The notes under the pieces were generated by a model. It saw nothing but the letters and a program-made list of their open reading frames with translations, did no database searches and had not been told where the DNA came from. Of a stretch of DNA of 64,000 nt, positions 1 to 10,932 are shown piece by piece. The DNA comes from Sulfobacillus thermosulfidooxidans (GTDB taxonomy: Bacteria > Bacillota > Sulfobacillia > Sulfobacillales > Sulfobacillaceae): positions 543,460 to 607,459 of the forward strand of contig NZ_LGRO01000002.1 of NCBI RefSeq assembly GCF_001280565.1, read 5' to 3'. How positions within the stretch are numbered: the stretch's first letter is position 1; every line of letters starts with the position of its first letter. The position numbers were made by a program, and so were the translations under genes.

Positions 1-68
1 TTCATCGCGTCGATTTTCTTCATCAACTTTTCATCGACGTATGGACCCTTCTTGGTTGAACGACTCAT
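1..68 (-). CDS. rpsS: Ribosomal protein S19, N-terminal part (cut by window edge)
   Basis: The first 68 bases encode, on the minus strand, the start of small-subunit protein S19. The translation begins MSRSTKKGPYVDEKLMKK, which matches the S19 opening with its KKGP motif. S19 binds 16S rRNA in the head of the 30S subunit together with S13. The ATG lies just downstream of the rplB stop (72-74) and is preceded by a purine-rich site, so it continues the S10 operon order rpsJ-rplC-rplD-rplW-rplB-rpsS. The rest of the gene is outside the window. Confidence 0.9.
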   Translation of the reverse strand, partial: MSRSTKKGPYVDEKLMKKIDAM

Positions 69-71
69 TCT

Positions 72-908
72 CTACCTCCCTGCCTTCCGCCGACGCACGA
101 TCATCCGGTTCGATGCCTTGTGCTTCTTCCGTGTCTTTTTACCGAGGGCCGGTTTGCCCCATGGCGTCATCGGATGCTTGTGACCCACCGGAGCTTTCCC
201 TTCACCACCACCGTGAGGGTGATCAACCGGGTTCATGACGCTACCCCGGACTGTGGGTCGCCATCCGAGATGACGGTTTCGACCTGCCTTACCAATCACA
301 ATGTTCTCATGCTCGACATTTCCCACTTGACCAATCGTCGCACGCGCCGTAACGGGAACGCGCCGCAGCTCGCCGGAGGGCAATCGCAGCAACGCGTGCT
401 TACCTTCCTTGGCTGCCAGCTGAGCCGAAGCGCCGGCTGACCGGGCTAGTTGTGCGCCTTTTCCGGGCACAAGTTCGACATTGTGTACGATGGTTCCGAC
501 GGGCACATCCTGCAATTTTAACGCGTTTCCTGGTTTAATATCGGCTGTCGGTCCCGATATCACCGTGTCTCCCACTTTTAAGCCGACCGGAGCCAGAATG
601 TAGGCCAATGTGTCATCGGCGTATTTCAGCAACGCTATTCGGGCTGTCCGAAACGGATCGTATTCGATGGACTGAACCACCGCCGGTATACCCTCTTTGG
701 TCCGTTTGAAGTCAATCTTCCGATAGAGTCGCTTTGTACCACCGCCGCGGTGCCGGGTCGTAATGCGACCATAGTTATTACGGCCCGCCTTGCGGTGCAT
801 ACCCACCACGAGACTTTTTTCCGGTTCGGTTTTCGTGATCTCCTCAAAGGTTGACACAGTCATATGCCGCACACCAGGAGACGTTGGTTTCATTTTTCGA
901 ACTGCCAC
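72..908 (-). CDS. rplB: Ribosomal protein L2
   Basis: L2 is a core 50S protein near the peptidyl-transferase centre and is needed for subunit joining. The 278-residue length is normal. The diagnostic C-terminal motif [14 protein letters not shown] is present with its conserved histidines, followed by the basic tail ending in RRRKAGR. The gene starts with GTG at 908, preceded by a good AAGGAGG site. It lies in the S10 operon between rplW and rpsS. Confidence 0.97.
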   Translation of the reverse strand: MAVRKMKPTSPGVRHMTVSTFEEITKTEPEKSLVVGMHRKAGRNNYGRITTRHRGGGTKRLYRKIDFKRTKEGIPAVVQSIEYDPFRTARIALLKYADDTLAYILAPVGLKVGDTVISGPTADIKPGNALKLQDVPVGTIVHNVELVPGKGAQLARSAGASAQLAAKEGKHALLRLPSGELRRVPVTARATIGQVGNVEHENIVIGKAGRNRHLGWRPTVRGSVMNPVDHPHGGGEGKAPVGHKHPMTPWGKPALGKKTRKKHKASNRMIVRRRKAGR

Positions 909-926
909 AATCCAGCCTCCTTAATG

Positions 927-1214
927 TTAGACACCTTCAAAGATGTCAATCGTTTCTCCAGGTGCTAACGTCACGATGGCTTTTTTCCGGCGTGTCGTCC
1001 GTCCAACCACCATACCCCGGCGCTTTTCCTTGCTGGGCCGCCATAACGTGTTGACCTTAGTTACGTGCACCTTGAAGATTTCCTCAATTGCATTGCGGAT
1101 CTCGACCTTATTCGCTCGCGGCGACACTTCAAATGTATATTTATTGAGTGCCATCTGATCAGTGCTCGCCTCGGTAACGATAGGACGAATAATCACATCA
1201 TAAGCTGATTTCAT
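927..1214 (-). CDS. rplW: Ribosomal protein L23
   Basis: L23 is a 95-residue protein at the polypeptide exit tunnel, where it docks trigger factor and SRP. The translation shows the usual opening (YDVIIRPIVTEAS) and the basic loop RPSKEKRRGMVVGRTTRRKKA. Its start overlaps the rplD stop by four bases (1211-1214), so the two are translationally coupled. Confidence 0.95.
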   Translation of the reverse strand: MKSAYDVIIRPIVTEASTDQMALNKYTFEVSPRANKVEIRNAIEEIFKVHVTKVNTLWRPSKEKRRGMVVGRTTRRKKAIVTLAPGETIDIFEGV

Positions 1215-1837
1215 CGCGCAAACACCTCTTCCACTCGTGCCACCGCATCAGTATCAAGAACGATTTGGTGATACCGCAGCAAGCTATAAGCGTTCAAGTT
1301 ATCCGTGGTGATGGTGTGCACGTTCTTGAAATTCCGCGCGGACAACTTCCATGTTTCATTGGGCGACGCGGTCACAAATAACACGTTACGACCCAAATTC
1401 AAGTTGTCCAAAGCCGCCAAAACATGTTTTGTTTTGACTTCAGGCAACGTTAATGCATTAACAACCTTCAACTCATTGGACGCGAGTTTAGCGCTTAATG
1501 CTTGCCGCAGAGCCGCCCGCCGCATTTTTCGAGGAAATTTCACCGAAAAATCGCGCGGATGAGGCCCAAACACAACGCCACCATGTCGCCAATGCGGTGC
1601 CCGCGTCGTTCCGGCACGCGCCCGACCTGTTCCTTTTTGTCGCCACGGTTTTCTTCCGCCACCACGCACTTCGGAACGCGTCTTCGTGTCTGCAGTACCG
1701 GCACGCTGGTTGGCTTGAAAAGCCACAACGGCTTGATGCAGCAACGCCTCATTAACAGGTGCGGCAAACACGGTGTCAGAGAGCTGCAGTTCACCGACGA
1801 CCTGTCCTTGAAGGTCATAAACATTCACAGTCGGCAT
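1211..1837 (-). CDS. rplD: Ribosomal protein L4
   Basis: L4 (208 residues) lines the exit tunnel with its extended loop. The loop signature [18 protein letters not shown] is present near residues 60-77, followed by [13 protein letters not shown]. In many bacteria L4 also represses the S10 operon; I see no L4-specific leader because the operon start is upstream of rpsJ. rplC ends two bases upstream and rplW overlaps its end. Confidence 0.96.
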   Translation of the reverse strand: MPTVNVYDLQGQVVGELQLSDTVFAAPVNEALLHQAVVAFQANQRAGTADTKTRSEVRGGGRKPWRQKGTGRARAGTTRAPHWRHGGVVFGPHPRDFSVKFPRKMRRAALRQALSAKLASNELKVVNALTLPEVKTKHVLAALDNLNLGRNVLFVTASPNETWKLSARNFKNVHTITTDNLNAYSLLRYHQIVLDTDAVARVEEVFAR

Positions 1838-1839
1838 GC

Positions 1840-2490
1840 CTACATCGCTCCTTTCCGATTTCGAACAGAATCCCGCACCATGACCAACGACCCGCGAGGT
1901 CCTGGGACCGCGCCGCGCACCAATAATAAGTTGCGGTCGGCATCGACACGCTCGACGCGAAGTCGCAATACCGTCACGCGCGCATGTCCTTTATGTCCAG
2001 GCATTTTCCGCCCGGGATGAACCCGTCCGCCACCGCCAGAGGTTCGGGCCGCTAAAGAACCGACGCGGCGGTGATATTTCGAACCGTGTGATGTCGGACC
2101 ACGCCGGAATCCCCAACGCTTAATGACACCCGCGAATCCTTTACCTTTGCTTGTCCCGGTCACGTCGACAATGTCTCCGGGGCTGAACGCATCTTCCACT
2201 CTAATAACTGACCCAGGTTCTAAATCCGTTGCCCCAGGCAATCGGAATTCACGCACAAACCTTACCGGTTCAACACCAAGTTTCTCAAAATCCTTGCGCT
2301 GGGGCTGGGCCACTTTGTGTGGCTTAATGGCTCCAACGCCGAGCTGTACTGCATCATAACCATCTTTCGCTTGCGTGCGCAACCGTAAGACCTTGTTTGG
2401 CTCGGCGTGAATCACCGTAACGGGCACGGCACGACCTTCGTCGTCGAATACTTGGGTCATGCCTACCTTAATGCCAATAATCCCTTTCAT
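1840..2490 (-). CDS. rplC: Ribosomal protein L3
   Basis: L3 (216 residues) is an early-assembling 50S protein whose tip reaches the peptidyl-transferase centre. It opens with MKGIIGIKVGMTQVFDDEG and carries the family motif GPTSHGSKYHRRVGS near residue 135. It is directly followed by rplD, and rpsJ ends 13 bases upstream. Confidence 0.96.
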   Translation of the reverse strand: MKGIIGIKVGMTQVFDDEGRAVPVTVIHAEPNKVLRLRTQAKDGYDAVQLGVGAIKPHKVAQPQRKDFEKLGVEPVRFVREFRLPGATDLEPGSVIRVEDAFSPGDIVDVTGTSKGKGFAGVIKRWGFRRGPTSHGSKYHRRVGSLAARTSGGGGRVHPGRKMPGHKGHARVTVLRLRVERVDADRNLLLVRGAVPGPRGSLVMVRDSVRNRKGAM

Positions 2491-2503
2491 AACATCCTCC
2501 CGC

Positions 2504-2812
2504 CTACAGCTTTATCTCGATGTCCACTCCGGCCGGGAGATCCAGACGCATGAGCGCATTGACCGTTTTCTGACTGGGATCCATGATGTCGATCAAACGC
2601 TTGTGAATGCGACGCTCAAACTGTTCGCGAATGTCCTTCTCCCCGTTAGGCGCAGTCAGAACCGTGTACACCTTCTTCTCAGTGGGCAGCGGCACTGGGC
2701 CAGAGACTGCGGCGCCATTGCGCCGGGCAGTCTCCACTATTGTCGCTGCTGACTTATCCAAAACTTCGTAATCGTATCCCTTGAGGCGAATCCGAATTTT
2801 TTGCTGGGCCAC
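2504..2812 (-). CDS. rpsJ: Ribosomal protein S10 / NusE
   Basis: S10 (102 residues) is a 30S head protein that also acts as NusE in transcription antitermination. Family features are the opening [15 protein letters not shown] and the motif [22 protein letters not shown]. It is the first gene of the S10 cluster and follows tuf by 18 bases, so the str and S10 operons appear joined in one transcription unit. Confidence 0.96.
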   Translation of the reverse strand: MAQQKIRIRLKGYDYEVLDKSAATIVETARRNGAAVSGPVPLPTEKKVYTVLTAPNGEKDIREQFERRIHKRLIDIMDPSQKTVNALMRLDLPAGVDIEIKL

Positions 2813-2830
2813 CGTCCGTTCCCCCTTGCC

Positions 2831-4033
2831 TTATGCCAATATTTGGGTCACTACACCAGCGCCCACAGTGCGTCCGCCTTCACGAATAGCGAAACGCAGA
2901 CCTTCTTCCATAGCGATTGGCGCAATTAACTCGACTTCCATCTGGATGTTATCGCCGGGCATCACCATTTCAACGCCTTCGGGAAGTTTGACAACACCGG
3001 TCACGTCCGTGGTCCGGAAGTAGAACTGCGGCCGATATCCGTTAAAAAACGGGGTGTGACGCCCTCCTTCTTCCTTGGTCAACACGTAAACCTCAGCCTT
3101 GTATTTTGTGTGGGGGTGAATGCTTCCGGGCTTGGCCAACACTTGGCCCCGCTCCACTTCGTCTTTATCCACACCACGGAGCAAACAACCAATGTTGTCT
3201 CCGGCTACGGCTTGATCCAAGGTCTTTCGGAACATTTCCACACCGGTTACAACCGTCTTCTTTGCGGTGTCAGTCAAACCGACGATTTCCACTTCTTCTC
3301 CGACCTTAATGGTTCCACGCTCAACACGCCCTGTGACAACCGTTCCACGTCCGGTGATGGACATGGTGTCCTCCACGGGCATTAAGAAGGGTTTGTTGGT
3401 GTCGCGTTCGGGAGTGGGAATGTAGTCATCAACAGCATCCATTAAGTCCCAAATCTTGCCACACCATTCACAGTCGCGTTTTCCACATCCGCATTCTAGA
3501 GCTTTTAATGCGGATCCCGCCACGACAGGAATGTCGTCACCCGGGAATTCATAACTGCTCAAGAGTTCGCGGACCTCAATCTCGACCAATTCCATTAACT
3601 CGGGGTCATCAACCATGTCGGCCTTGTTTAAGAACACGACAATGTTGGGCACACCGACCTGACGGGCTAAAAGAATGTGCTCACGGGTCTGGGGCATAGG
3701 ACCATCAGCAGCTGACACCACCAAAATGGCACCGTCCATCTGGGCAGCTCCGGTAATCATGTTTTTCACGTAGTCGGCGTGTCCTGGGCAGTCCACGTGT
3801 GCATAGTGCCGCTTGTCGGTTTCATATTCTACGTGTGCGGTCGCAATCGTAATTCCACGTTCGCGCTCTTCAGGAGCCTTGTCAATTTGGTCATAGGCCG
3901 TAAATTCTGCCTGCCCCTGGGTGGATAGGACGCGGGTAATAGCCGCCGTCAAAGTGGTCTTACCGTGGTCAACGTGACCAATCGTTCCCACGTTAATGTG
4001 GGGCTTTGTGCGTTCGTACTTCTTCTTCGCCAT
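2831..4033 (-). CDS. tuf: Elongation factor Tu with a four-cysteine insertion
   Basis: EF-Tu delivers aminoacyl-tRNA to the ribosome as a GTP complex. GTPase motifs are intact: GHVDHGKT (19-26), DCPGH (81-85), NKAD (136-139) and SAL (174-176). Domains II and III follow to residue 400, a normal length. Unusually, after GSALKALE the G-domain reads [13 protein letters not shown] (Cys 181, 183, 188, 191) where most bacterial EF-Tu proteins have an acidic stretch without cysteines. That spacing resembles a zinc knuckle. The gene lies between fusA and rpsJ in the usual str order. Confidence 0.97.
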   Translation of the reverse strand: MAKKKYERTKPHINVGTIGHVDHGKTTLTAAITRVLSTQGQAEFTAYDQIDKAPEERERGITIATAHVEYETDKRHYAHVDCPGHADYVKNMITGAAQMDGAILVVSAADGPMPQTREHILLARQVGVPNIVVFLNKADMVDDPELMELVEIEVRELLSSYEFPGDDIPVVAGSALKALECGCGKRDCEWCGKIWDLMDAVDDYIPTPERDTNKPFLMPVEDTMSITGRGTVVTGRVERGTIKVGEEVEIVGLTDTAKKTVVTGVEMFRKTLDQAVAGDNIGCLLRGVDKDEVERGQVLAKPGSIHPHTKYKAEVYVLTKEEGGRHTPFFNGYRPQFYFRTTDVTGVVKLPEGVEMVMPGDNIQMEVELIAPIAMEEGLRFAIREGGRTVGAGVVTQILA

Positions 4034-4073
4034 TGCTAAATCCTCCTTGAGTTATTTGGCATCCGCCATGTGT

Positions 4074-6149
4074 TTAGTGCCTCGACTTAATGACCTGTTC
4101 GGTCACATGCTTCGGAGCTTCTTCGTAATGAGAAAATTGCATCGTGTAGGTACCGCGTCCTTGAGATCGCGAACGGAGATCCGTCGCGTAGCCAAACATT
4201 TCGGCTAAGGGAACATAGCCACGGATGGCTTGCACGCCGCCGGGTCTAGGCTCCATACCTTCAATGCGCCCCCGCCGCGAGTTGAGATCTCCAATCACAT
4301 CACCCATGTACTCGTCCGGCACTACAACTTCGACTGCCATGATTGGCTCTAAAAGCACAGGATTGGCTTTTTGAGCAGCCGCTTTAAATCCCATAGATCC
4401 AGCAATCTTGAATGCCATTTCGCTGGAGTCGACTTCGTGGTAGGAGCCGTCAAATAGTGTAACACGAACATCCAAGACAGGGTATCCGGCCAATACACCG
4501 GACTCCATTGCTTCCTTGACACCAGCTTCAACCGCGGGAATATATTCCTTCGGTACGACACCACCAACAATCTTATTGACAAACTCGAATCCTTGGCCGG
4601 GTTCTAAGGGTTCGACCTTTAACCAAACATGACCATATTGTCCGCGACCGCCGCTTTGCCGAATGAATTTTCCTTCGGCTTCGACGCTCTTTCGCAAGGT
4701 TTCTTTGTACGCCACTTGCGGCTTACCCACATTGGCCTGCACTTTAAATTCGCGGAGCAGACGGTCCACAATAATTTCAAGATGCAGTTCGCCCATTCCG
4801 GCGATAATGGTTTGGCCCGTTTCTTGGTCTGTGTACATGCGAAACGTCGGGTCTTCTTCAGCCAGCTTGGATAAGGCCGTTCCCATTTTGTCTTGGTCGG
4901 CTTTGGTTTTCGGTTCGATTGCCACCGAAATAACCGGCTCAGGGAAAACCATCGATTCTAACAGAATCGGCTTTTGCTCGTCGGACAGGGTGTCTCCAGT
5001 CGTTGTGTCTTTCAATCCCACAGCTGCGGCAATATCCCCTGCGTAGACGGTATCGATTTCTTCACGGTGATTCGCGTGCATTTGCAAGATACGACCAATT
5101 CGTTCCCGACGTCCTTTAGTAACATTGTAGACGTAAGATCCAGAGGTCAGGGTTCCGGAATAGACCCGGAAGAATGCCAGCTTACCAACAAAGGGGTCGG
5201 ACATGATTTTGAAAGCGAGACCCGAGAATGGAGCATCGTCTGAAACTTCGCGATAAATCTCTTCTCCGGTAGCCGGATCATGACCCCGAACGGCACCAAT
5301 GTCTAAAGGAGACGGAAGATAATCTACGACCGCGTCCAACAGCGGTTGGACGCCTTTGTTCCGGTAAGACGAACCACATAATACGGGAACCAACTGGCTG
5401 GACAGAGTTCCTTTTCGAAGCGCTGCACGGATTTCTTCTTCCGTAAGCTCTTCGCCCTCTAGATACTTTTCCATTAGAGCGTCGTCAACATCAGCCACGG
5501 CTTCTAATAGCATTTGCCGACGTTCATTGCAAACATCTTGTAAATCCTCAGGAATATCGACATATTCCCCACGCGTTCCCAAGTCATCTTCATACAAATA
5601 GGCTTGCATCTTAATCAGGTCAACAATGCCTACGAACTGATCTTCTGCTCCCCATGGCCACTGGATGGCCACCGGGTTAGCCCCAAGACGCGTACGGATT
5701 TGGCTGACAGTGTTGGCGAAGTCCGCTCCAATGATATCCATTTTGTTCACATAAGCTATGCGAGGTACATGGTACTTGTCTGCCTGTCGCCACACCGTTT
5801 CTGATTGCGGTTCAACACCACCCTTGGCATCGAAGACAGCAATTGCGCCGTCTAAGACACGCAGGGATCGTTCCACTTCTACCGTAAAGTCCACGTGGCC
5901 GGGCGTGTCAATAATGTTGATCCGGTGGTCCCGCCACGTCGTTGTGGTCGCAGCGGAGGTGATGGTAATTCCACGCTCCTGCTCTTGGACCATCCAGTCC
6001 ATCGTGGCCGTTCCCTCGTGAACCTCACCGATTTTGTGGGTGCGGTGCGTATAAAACAAAATACGCTCAGTTGTCGTTGTCTTCCCCGCATCAATGTGGG
6101 CCATAATCCCGATATTTCGGGTTCGTTCCAAAGGAAACGCTCGAGCCAT
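4074..6149 (-). CDS. fusA: Elongation factor G
   Basis: EF-G is the translocase GTPase of the ribosome. The protein is 691 residues, with P-loop [16 protein letters not shown] near residue 17, DTPGHVDFT near 80 and NKMD near 134, followed by domains II-V. Domain IV contains the [10 protein letters not shown] motif. It sits between rpsG and tuf in standard str-operon order, with a purine-rich site before the ATG at 6149. Confidence 0.97.
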   Translation of the reverse strand: MARAFPLERTRNIGIMAHIDAGKTTTTERILFYTHRTHKIGEVHEGTATMDWMVQEQERGITITSAATTTTWRDHRINIIDTPGHVDFTVEVERSLRVLDGAIAVFDAKGGVEPQSETVWRQADKYHVPRIAYVNKMDIIGADFANTVSQIRTRLGANPVAIQWPWGAEDQFVGIVDLIKMQAYLYEDDLGTRGEYVDIPEDLQDVCNERRQMLLEAVADVDDALMEKYLEGEELTEEEIRAALRKGTLSSQLVPVLCGSSYRNKGVQPLLDAVVDYLPSPLDIGAVRGHDPATGEEIYREVSDDAPFSGLAFKIMSDPFVGKLAFFRVYSGTLTSGSYVYNVTKGRRERIGRILQMHANHREEIDTVYAGDIAAAVGLKDTTTGDTLSDEQKPILLESMVFPEPVISVAIEPKTKADQDKMGTALSKLAEEDPTFRMYTDQETGQTIIAGMGELHLEIIVDRLLREFKVQANVGKPQVAYKETLRKSVEAEGKFIRQSGGRGQYGHVWLKVEPLEPGQGFEFVNKIVGGVVPKEYIPAVEAGVKEAMESGVLAGYPVLDVRVTLFDGSYHEVDSSEMAFKIAGSMGFKAAAQKANPVLLEPIMAVEVVVPDEYMGDVIGDLNSRRGRIEGMEPRPGGVQAIRGYVPLAEMFGYATDLRSRSQGRGTYTMQFSHYEEAPKHVTEQVIKSRH

Positions 6150-6184
6150 AACTGGGAAACTCCCTTCTTGCCTACTGACCTGCT

Positions 6185-6655
6185 TTACCAGCGATAATGC
6201 GCAAAAGCTTTGTTTGCCTCTGCCATACGGTGGGTTTCGTCACGTTTCTTGACGGCGCCGCCACTATTTTGGTATGCGTCCAAAATTTCGTTGGCTAAAC
6301 GTTCTTCCATGGTGCGTTCATGACGCGCACGCGCATATTGGACTAACCAGCGAATAGCCAATGACATTCGTCGCTGTGGGCGAACCTCAATAGGCACCTG
6401 GTAGGTGGCTCCACCAACACGACGTGGTCTTACCTCGAGAAGAGGCGTGACGTTTTTAATGGCTCCTTCAAAAACTTCCATCACATCTTTTTGGCTTTTT
6501 TCGGCAATGATATCGAATGCGCGATACACAATGTGTTCGGCTAAACTTTTCTTGCCACTCATCATCACTTTGTTAATAAGTGCTGCAACTTGCGGACTGT
6601 TATAGACAGCGTCCGGCGCAATTTCGCGGACACCAGCCGCTCCACGTCTGGGCAT
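6185..6655 (-). CDS. rpsG: Ribosomal protein S7
   Basis: S7 (156 residues) nucleates assembly of the 30S head and contacts E-site tRNA. The family motifs [14 protein letters not shown] and [16 protein letters not shown] are present, and the C-terminus ends in the usual [15 protein letters not shown]. It is downstream of rpsL by about 20 bases and upstream of fusA. Confidence 0.96.
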   Translation of the reverse strand: MPRRGAAGVREIAPDAVYNSPQVAALINKVMMSGKKSLAEHIVYRAFDIIAEKSQKDVMEVFEGAIKNVTPLLEVRPRRVGGATYQVPIEVRPQRRMSLAIRWLVQYARARHERTMEERLANEILDAYQNSGGAVKKRDETHRMAEANKAFAHYRW

Positions 6656-6675
6656 GCTTTCCCTCCTTCTCCGCT

Positions 6676-7062
6676 TTACTTCTTGCCAGCTGGTTGATTC
6701 TTCTTGGCGCCGTATTTCGACCGGCCTTGCGCCCGTTTCTGGACGCCACCAGCGTCAAGAGTTCCCCGGATAACGTGATAACGCACTCCCGGCAAATCCC
6801 GAACACGCCCTCCACGCACTAACACGACAGAGTGCTCTTGGAGATTATGTCCGATTCCTGGGATATAGGCCGTGACTTCTTCCCCGTTCGTCAAACGAAC
6901 ACGAGCAACCTTTCGGAGTGCTGAGTTTGGTTTTTTCGGCGTTACTGTTTTCACACTGATACATACTCCGCGCTTTTGCGGGTTTCCTCTCAGTGCAGGA
7001 GCTGCGGACTTTTTCGTTGTCTTTTTTCGTCCATGTCGTACCAGCTGATTGATTGTTGGCAC
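6676..7062 (-). CDS. rpsL: Ribosomal protein S12
   Basis: S12 (128 residues from this start) sits in the decoding centre. The loop motif [11 protein letters not shown], where streptomycin-resistance changes fall in other species, and the [13 protein letters not shown] motif are intact. An upstream in-frame extension exists, but the GTG at 7062 is chosen because AAAGGAGG lies just before it and the product then begins [14 protein letters not shown] as in the family. The L7Ae-family gene ends 16 bases upstream. Confidence 0.95.
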   Translation of the reverse strand: MPTINQLVRHGRKKTTKKSAAPALRGNPQKRGVCISVKTVTPKKPNSALRKVARVRLTNGEEVTAYIPGIGHNLQEHSVVLVRGGRVRDLPGVRYHVIRGTLDAGGVQKRAQGRSKYGAKKNQPAGKK

Positions 7063-7078
7063 CAGCCCCCACCTCCTT

Positions 7079-7345
7079 TCACGCAAATGACCTTTGCTCT
7101 GGCAGCAGCGCTGCGCATGCAGCACCCACTTCTATCCCGCATAACCGGCCCAGTTCGTCCATTGAACCCACGTATTCAATGGGTATATTTCGGGTTGTAC
7201 TTTGGTTCACGATTTCCTCGATGACTCGGGCTTCCGCGTCTTGAGCTATGTAGACGCACAGTACCGTTCCTTGAGCGATCTTTTTCAAAGTTTCCCGCAT
7301 ACCCACTACGCGGCGCCGACGATTTTTCAATGCGTCGATATCCAT
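7079..7345 (-). CDS. rplGB: L7Ae-family ribosomal protein (YbxF type)
   Basis: This 88-residue protein belongs to the L7Ae/L30e/S12e family that binds kink-turn RNA. The fold-typical run [18 protein letters not shown] and the central [24 protein letters not shown] match the bacterial YbxF group. Its position between rpoC and rpsL is the classical firmicute position for ybxF. The exact cellular role of this family is not settled. It starts about 57 bases downstream of the hairpin that follows rpoC. Confidence 0.85.
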   Translation of the reverse strand: MDIDALKNRRRRVVGMRETLKKIAQGTVLCVYIAQDAEARVIEEIVNQSTTRNIPIEYVGSMDELGRLCGIEVGAACAALLPEQRSFA

Positions 7346-7401
7346 TGGTCTGGCCTCCCGGCGCTTACAGGCTTAGACACACTTGGGTATTTTATCACCG
7401 G

Positions 7402-7431
7402 AAAACGGGCGTGTCAATTGACACGCCCGTT
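7402..7431 (-). terminator. Hairpin after rpoC
   Basis: A perfect inverted repeat, AACGGGCGTG / CACGCCCGTT with the 8-base centre TCAATTGA, lies directly after the rpoC stop and is followed on the minus strand by a short T run (TTTTCC). It could terminate or attenuate transcription between rpoBC and the ybxF-rpsL-rpsG-fusA-tuf genes. Confidence 0.7.
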
Positions 7432-7438
7432 ATGAATC

Positions 7439-10400
7439 TTATTTTATCAACTCGTTCTCCACCGACTTATCGGCATTTTCATCGGCCCCGTGAATAATCA
7501 CATTGCGGTATCGGGACATTCCAGTTCCCGCCGGAACTAACTTACCGATGATCACATTTTCCTTTAGACCCAAGAGCGGATCCCGCTTCGCCTTAATCGA
7601 CGCTTCGGTTAAGACTCGGGTCGTTTCCTGGAAAGAAGCTGCAGATAAGAAGGAATCCGTGGCCAGTGACGCCTTGGTAATTCCCAACACCGTGGGTTTG
7701 GCCACTGCAGGGGTCCCTCCCCGCATCAACACCTCAGCATTTTGATCCTCAAACTCAAATCGATCAACCAATGCCCCGGGTAGTAAGGACGTATCTCCAG
7801 CTTCCTCAATCTTCACCTTACGCATCATCTGGCGCACCATAACTTCAATATGCTTGTCGTTAATATCAACACCCTGTACCCGGTAAACACGCTGGACTTC
7901 TTGCAGTAGGTAATTTTGGACACCGGTCAGACCCAATACCCGCAGCAAGTCATGAGGATTGACAGATCCTTCGGTGAGTTCTTCACCTGCTTCGATATGG
8001 TCACCTTCATGCACTTTTATCCGCGACCCAAAGGGCACGACATAGGATTGCGCTTCGTTGTCCTTGTCGCTGACAATCGTGATTTCGCGGCGTCCCTTGT
8101 TCTCTCCCATGTGGACGGTTCCCGATATCTCCGCAATAATAGCTTGACCTTTAGGTTTACGGGCCTCAAAGAGCTCTTCGACACGGGGAAGACCTTGAGT
8201 GATGTCGTCTCCTGCCACTCCGCCCATGTGGAAAGTCCGCATCGTCAGCTGCGTACCCGGTTCACCAATGCTTTGCGCGGCGATAATTCCGACCGCTTCT
8301 CCAACTTCCACGATACCGCCCTTGGCCAAGTTTCGGCCATAACAAGCCACACAGACTCCGAACCGAGACTGGCACGTGAGAACTGAACGGACCCGCAATT
8401 CCGTAATGCCAGCGTCGACAATCGCGCGGGCTGTATCTTCAACAAGTAGTTCGTTCGCGTGCGCAATAATCTCGCCAGTTTGCGGATGATACACATCTTC
8501 GGGCACCACGCGACCCACTAAACGGTCATACAGACTTTCGATGACCTGCCCACCATCTCTAATTTCCCGGACTAAGGTTCCTTGCGTCGTTCCGCAATCG
8601 ACTTCACGGACAATCACGTCCTGAGCGACGTCAACCAACCGCCGGGTCAGATATCCGGAGTCCGCCGTACGTAAGGCCGTGTCCGCAAGTCCTTTTCTAG
8701 CCCCGTGAGTCGATGTGAAATATTCCAACACGGTCAATCCTTCGCGGAAATTGGCTCGGATGGGCAACTCAATGATCCGTCCTGATGGATCGGCCATTAA
8801 TCCACGCATGCCCGCCAACTGCGAAATCTGCTGCACATTACCACGAGCTCCAGACGTCGCCATCATATAGACCGAGTTATTGCGGTCCAACGTATCCATT
8901 AAGGCTTGGGTAACCCGTTCTTTTGCTCGGGTCCAAATCCCGATGACCCGTTCATAGCGCTCGTCAGCCGTGATCAAACCGCGCCGATATTGCCGGGTAA
9001 CCTGCATAACCTCTTGTTCAGCTTCTTGCAAAATCTGTTTCTTGGCCTCGGGTATGACAATGTCAGATACAGAGATCGTCACGCCAGCCTTGGTCGCATA
9101 TTGAAATCCCAAAGCCTTAATGCGGTCAAGCGTCTGGGCAGTAACATCATTACCATACATCCGGAACATATCTGCCACGATCTTTGCCAATTGTTTTCGA
9201 CCAATGGTCTGATCGATAAAACGCAGCTCTTTCGGCAAGGCATCGTTGTAGAGAAAACGTCCTAAGGTTGACGTGCGGCGCTCGCCATCATAACGCATGG
9301 TAACCCGGGCATGGAGATCCAAGACACCTTCCGCATAGGCCATTTCACCTTCTTGCAGATCCGCTAATACCATGCCTTCGCCTTTGGCATTCTCTTTGTC
9401 CATCGTTAAGTAATACGATCCCAGTACCATGTCTTGGGTTGGGGTAACAACTGGCTGCCCGTCTTTGGGATTCAAAATGTTTTGCGTCGATAGCATTAAC
9501 ACCCGGGCCTCAGACTGGGCTTCCGCCGACAGAGGTACGTGCACAGCCATCTGGTCTCCATCAAAGTCAGCGTTATAGGCCGTACAGACAAGCGGATGAA
9601 TCTGAATGGCACGACCTTCGACCAGTACGGGTTCGAACGCTTGAATGCCTAAACGGTGTAAGGTAGGTGCGCGGTTTAGCAATACGGGATGTTCTTTGAT
9701 CACATCTTCCAAAACATCCCACACTTCCGGACGCACGCGTTCAACCATCCGTTTTGCCGATTTAATGTTGTGAGCATACCCTTCATTCACAAGTTTCTTC
9801 ATGACAAAGGGTTTGAATAGTTCTAGGGCCATTTCTTTGGGTAAGCCGCACTGATGCATTTTCAATTTCGGGCCGACCACGATCACCGAACGACCCGAGT
9901 AGTCAACACGTTTACCCAACAAGTTCTGGCGAAATCGCCCTTGTTTCCCTTTCAACATATCCGACAGTGATTTCAAGGGACGATTACCAGGCCCCGTCAC
10001 GGGCCGTCCACGACGGCCGTTATCAATAAGCGCGTCGACCGCTTCTTGTAGCATGCGTTTCTCGTTACGGACGATGATATCCGGAGCCCCTAAATCTAAT
10101 AACCGTTTCAGCCGGTTATTGCGGTTAATCACCCGCCGGTACAAATCATTGAGGTCAGACGTTGCAAATCGTCCACCATCGAGTTGAACCATCGGGCGCA
10201 GGTCGGGCGGAATCACTGGAATAACGTCCAAGATCATCCATTCTGGGCGGTTTCCCGATTGCCGAAATGCTTCGACCACTTCCAAACGTCTAATAGCCCG
10301 CACTCGGCGTTGTCCCGACGAGCTATTTAACTCACCCCGGAGCTCCTGAGCCAGTTCTTCCAAATCCAGTTCCATCAATAACTCTTTGATAGCCTCGGCG

Positions 10401-10912
10401 CCCATGCCAGCGCGGAAATGCCCACCATATTTTTCCCGGTATTCGCGGTACTCGGATTCCACTAACAACTGTTTTTTCATCAAGGGAGTGGTTCCGGGTT
10501 CAATCACCACATACGCAGCAAAATATAGGACTTTTTCCAAGGCCCGGGGAGACATATCGAGAATTAATCCCATCCGGGAAGGAATTCCTTTGAAATACCA
10601 AATATGCGAAACCGGAGCCGCTAATTCAATGTGACCCATGCGTTCTCGGCGCACCTTGGACCGCGTTACTTCGACACCGCAGCGATCACAGACAACGCCT
10701 TTATAACGGACGCGCTTGTATTTACCACAGTGACATTCCCAATCTTTTGTCGGTCCAAATATTTTTTCACAGAACAACCCTTCGCGTTCGGGTTTTAAGG
10801 TGCGATAGTTGATTGTCTCCGGTTTCTTTACTTCGCCTTTAGACCATTCCCGGATTTGTTCCGGAGAGGCTAAAGCAATCCGCATGGAGTCAAAATGGTT
10901 AACGTCTAACAT
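7439..10912 (-). CDS. rpoC: RNA polymerase subunit beta'
   Basis: The beta' subunit (1157 residues) carries part of the active site. The N-terminal zinc ribbon has Cys60, Cys62, Cys75 and Cys78. The catalytic magnesium motif [16 protein letters not shown] lies near residue 450. A second cysteine cluster ([19 protein letters not shown]) near residue 850 is the usual second zinc site. The gene follows rpoB by 20 bases. I see no frameshift or insertion. Confidence 0.97.
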   Translation of the reverse strand: MLDVNHFDSMRIALASPEQIREWSKGEVKKPETINYRTLKPEREGLFCEKIFGPTKDWECHCGKYKRVRYKGVVCDRCGVEVTRSKVRRERMGHIELAAPVSHIWYFKGIPSRMGLILDMSPRALEKVLYFAAYVVIEPGTTPLMKKQLLVESEYREYREKYGGHFRAGMGAEAIKELLMELDLEELAQELRGELNSSSGQRRVRAIRRLEVVEAFRQSGNRPEWMILDVIPVIPPDLRPMVQLDGGRFATSDLNDLYRRVINRNNRLKRLLDLGAPDIIVRNEKRMLQEAVDALIDNGRRGRPVTGPGNRPLKSLSDMLKGKQGRFRQNLLGKRVDYSGRSVIVVGPKLKMHQCGLPKEMALELFKPFVMKKLVNEGYAHNIKSAKRMVERVRPEVWDVLEDVIKEHPVLLNRAPTLHRLGIQAFEPVLVEGRAIQIHPLVCTAYNADFDGDQMAVHVPLSAEAQSEARVLMLSTQNILNPKDGQPVVTPTQDMVLGSYYLTMDKENAKGEGMVLADLQEGEMAYAEGVLDLHARVTMRYDGERRTSTLGRFLYNDALPKELRFIDQTIGRKQLAKIVADMFRMYGNDVTAQTLDRIKALGFQYATKAGVTISVSDIVIPEAKKQILQEAEQEVMQVTRQYRRGLITADERYERVIGIWTRAKERVTQALMDTLDRNNSVYMMATSGARGNVQQISQLAGMRGLMADPSGRIIELPIRANFREGLTVLEYFTSTHGARKGLADTALRTADSGYLTRRLVDVAQDVIVREVDCGTTQGTLVREIRDGGQVIESLYDRLVGRVVPEDVYHPQTGEIIAHANELLVEDTARAIVDAGITELRVRSVLTCQSRFGVCVACYGRNLAKGGIVEVGEAVGIIAAQSIGEPGTQLTMRTFHMGGVAGDDITQGLPRVEELFEARKPKGQAIIAEISGTVHMGENKGRREITIVSDKDNEAQSYVVPFGSRIKVHEGDHIEAGEELTEGSVNPHDLLRVLGLTGVQNYLLQEVQRVYRVQGVDINDKHIEVMVRQMMRKVKIEEAGDTSLLPGALVDRFEFEDQNAEVLMRGGTPAVAKPTVLGITKASLATDSFLSAASFQETTRVLTEASIKAKRDPLLGLKENVIIGKLVPAGTGMSRYRNVIIHGADENADKSVENELIK

Positions 10913-10932
10913 CGAATTGAATCCCTCCCGGA

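Noticed and set aside
1502..2020. Open frame of 172 codons on the plus strand opposite rplD/rplC
   Set aside because: It is a shadow of two well-identified ribosomal protein genes with no start signal and a composition typical of antisense frames.
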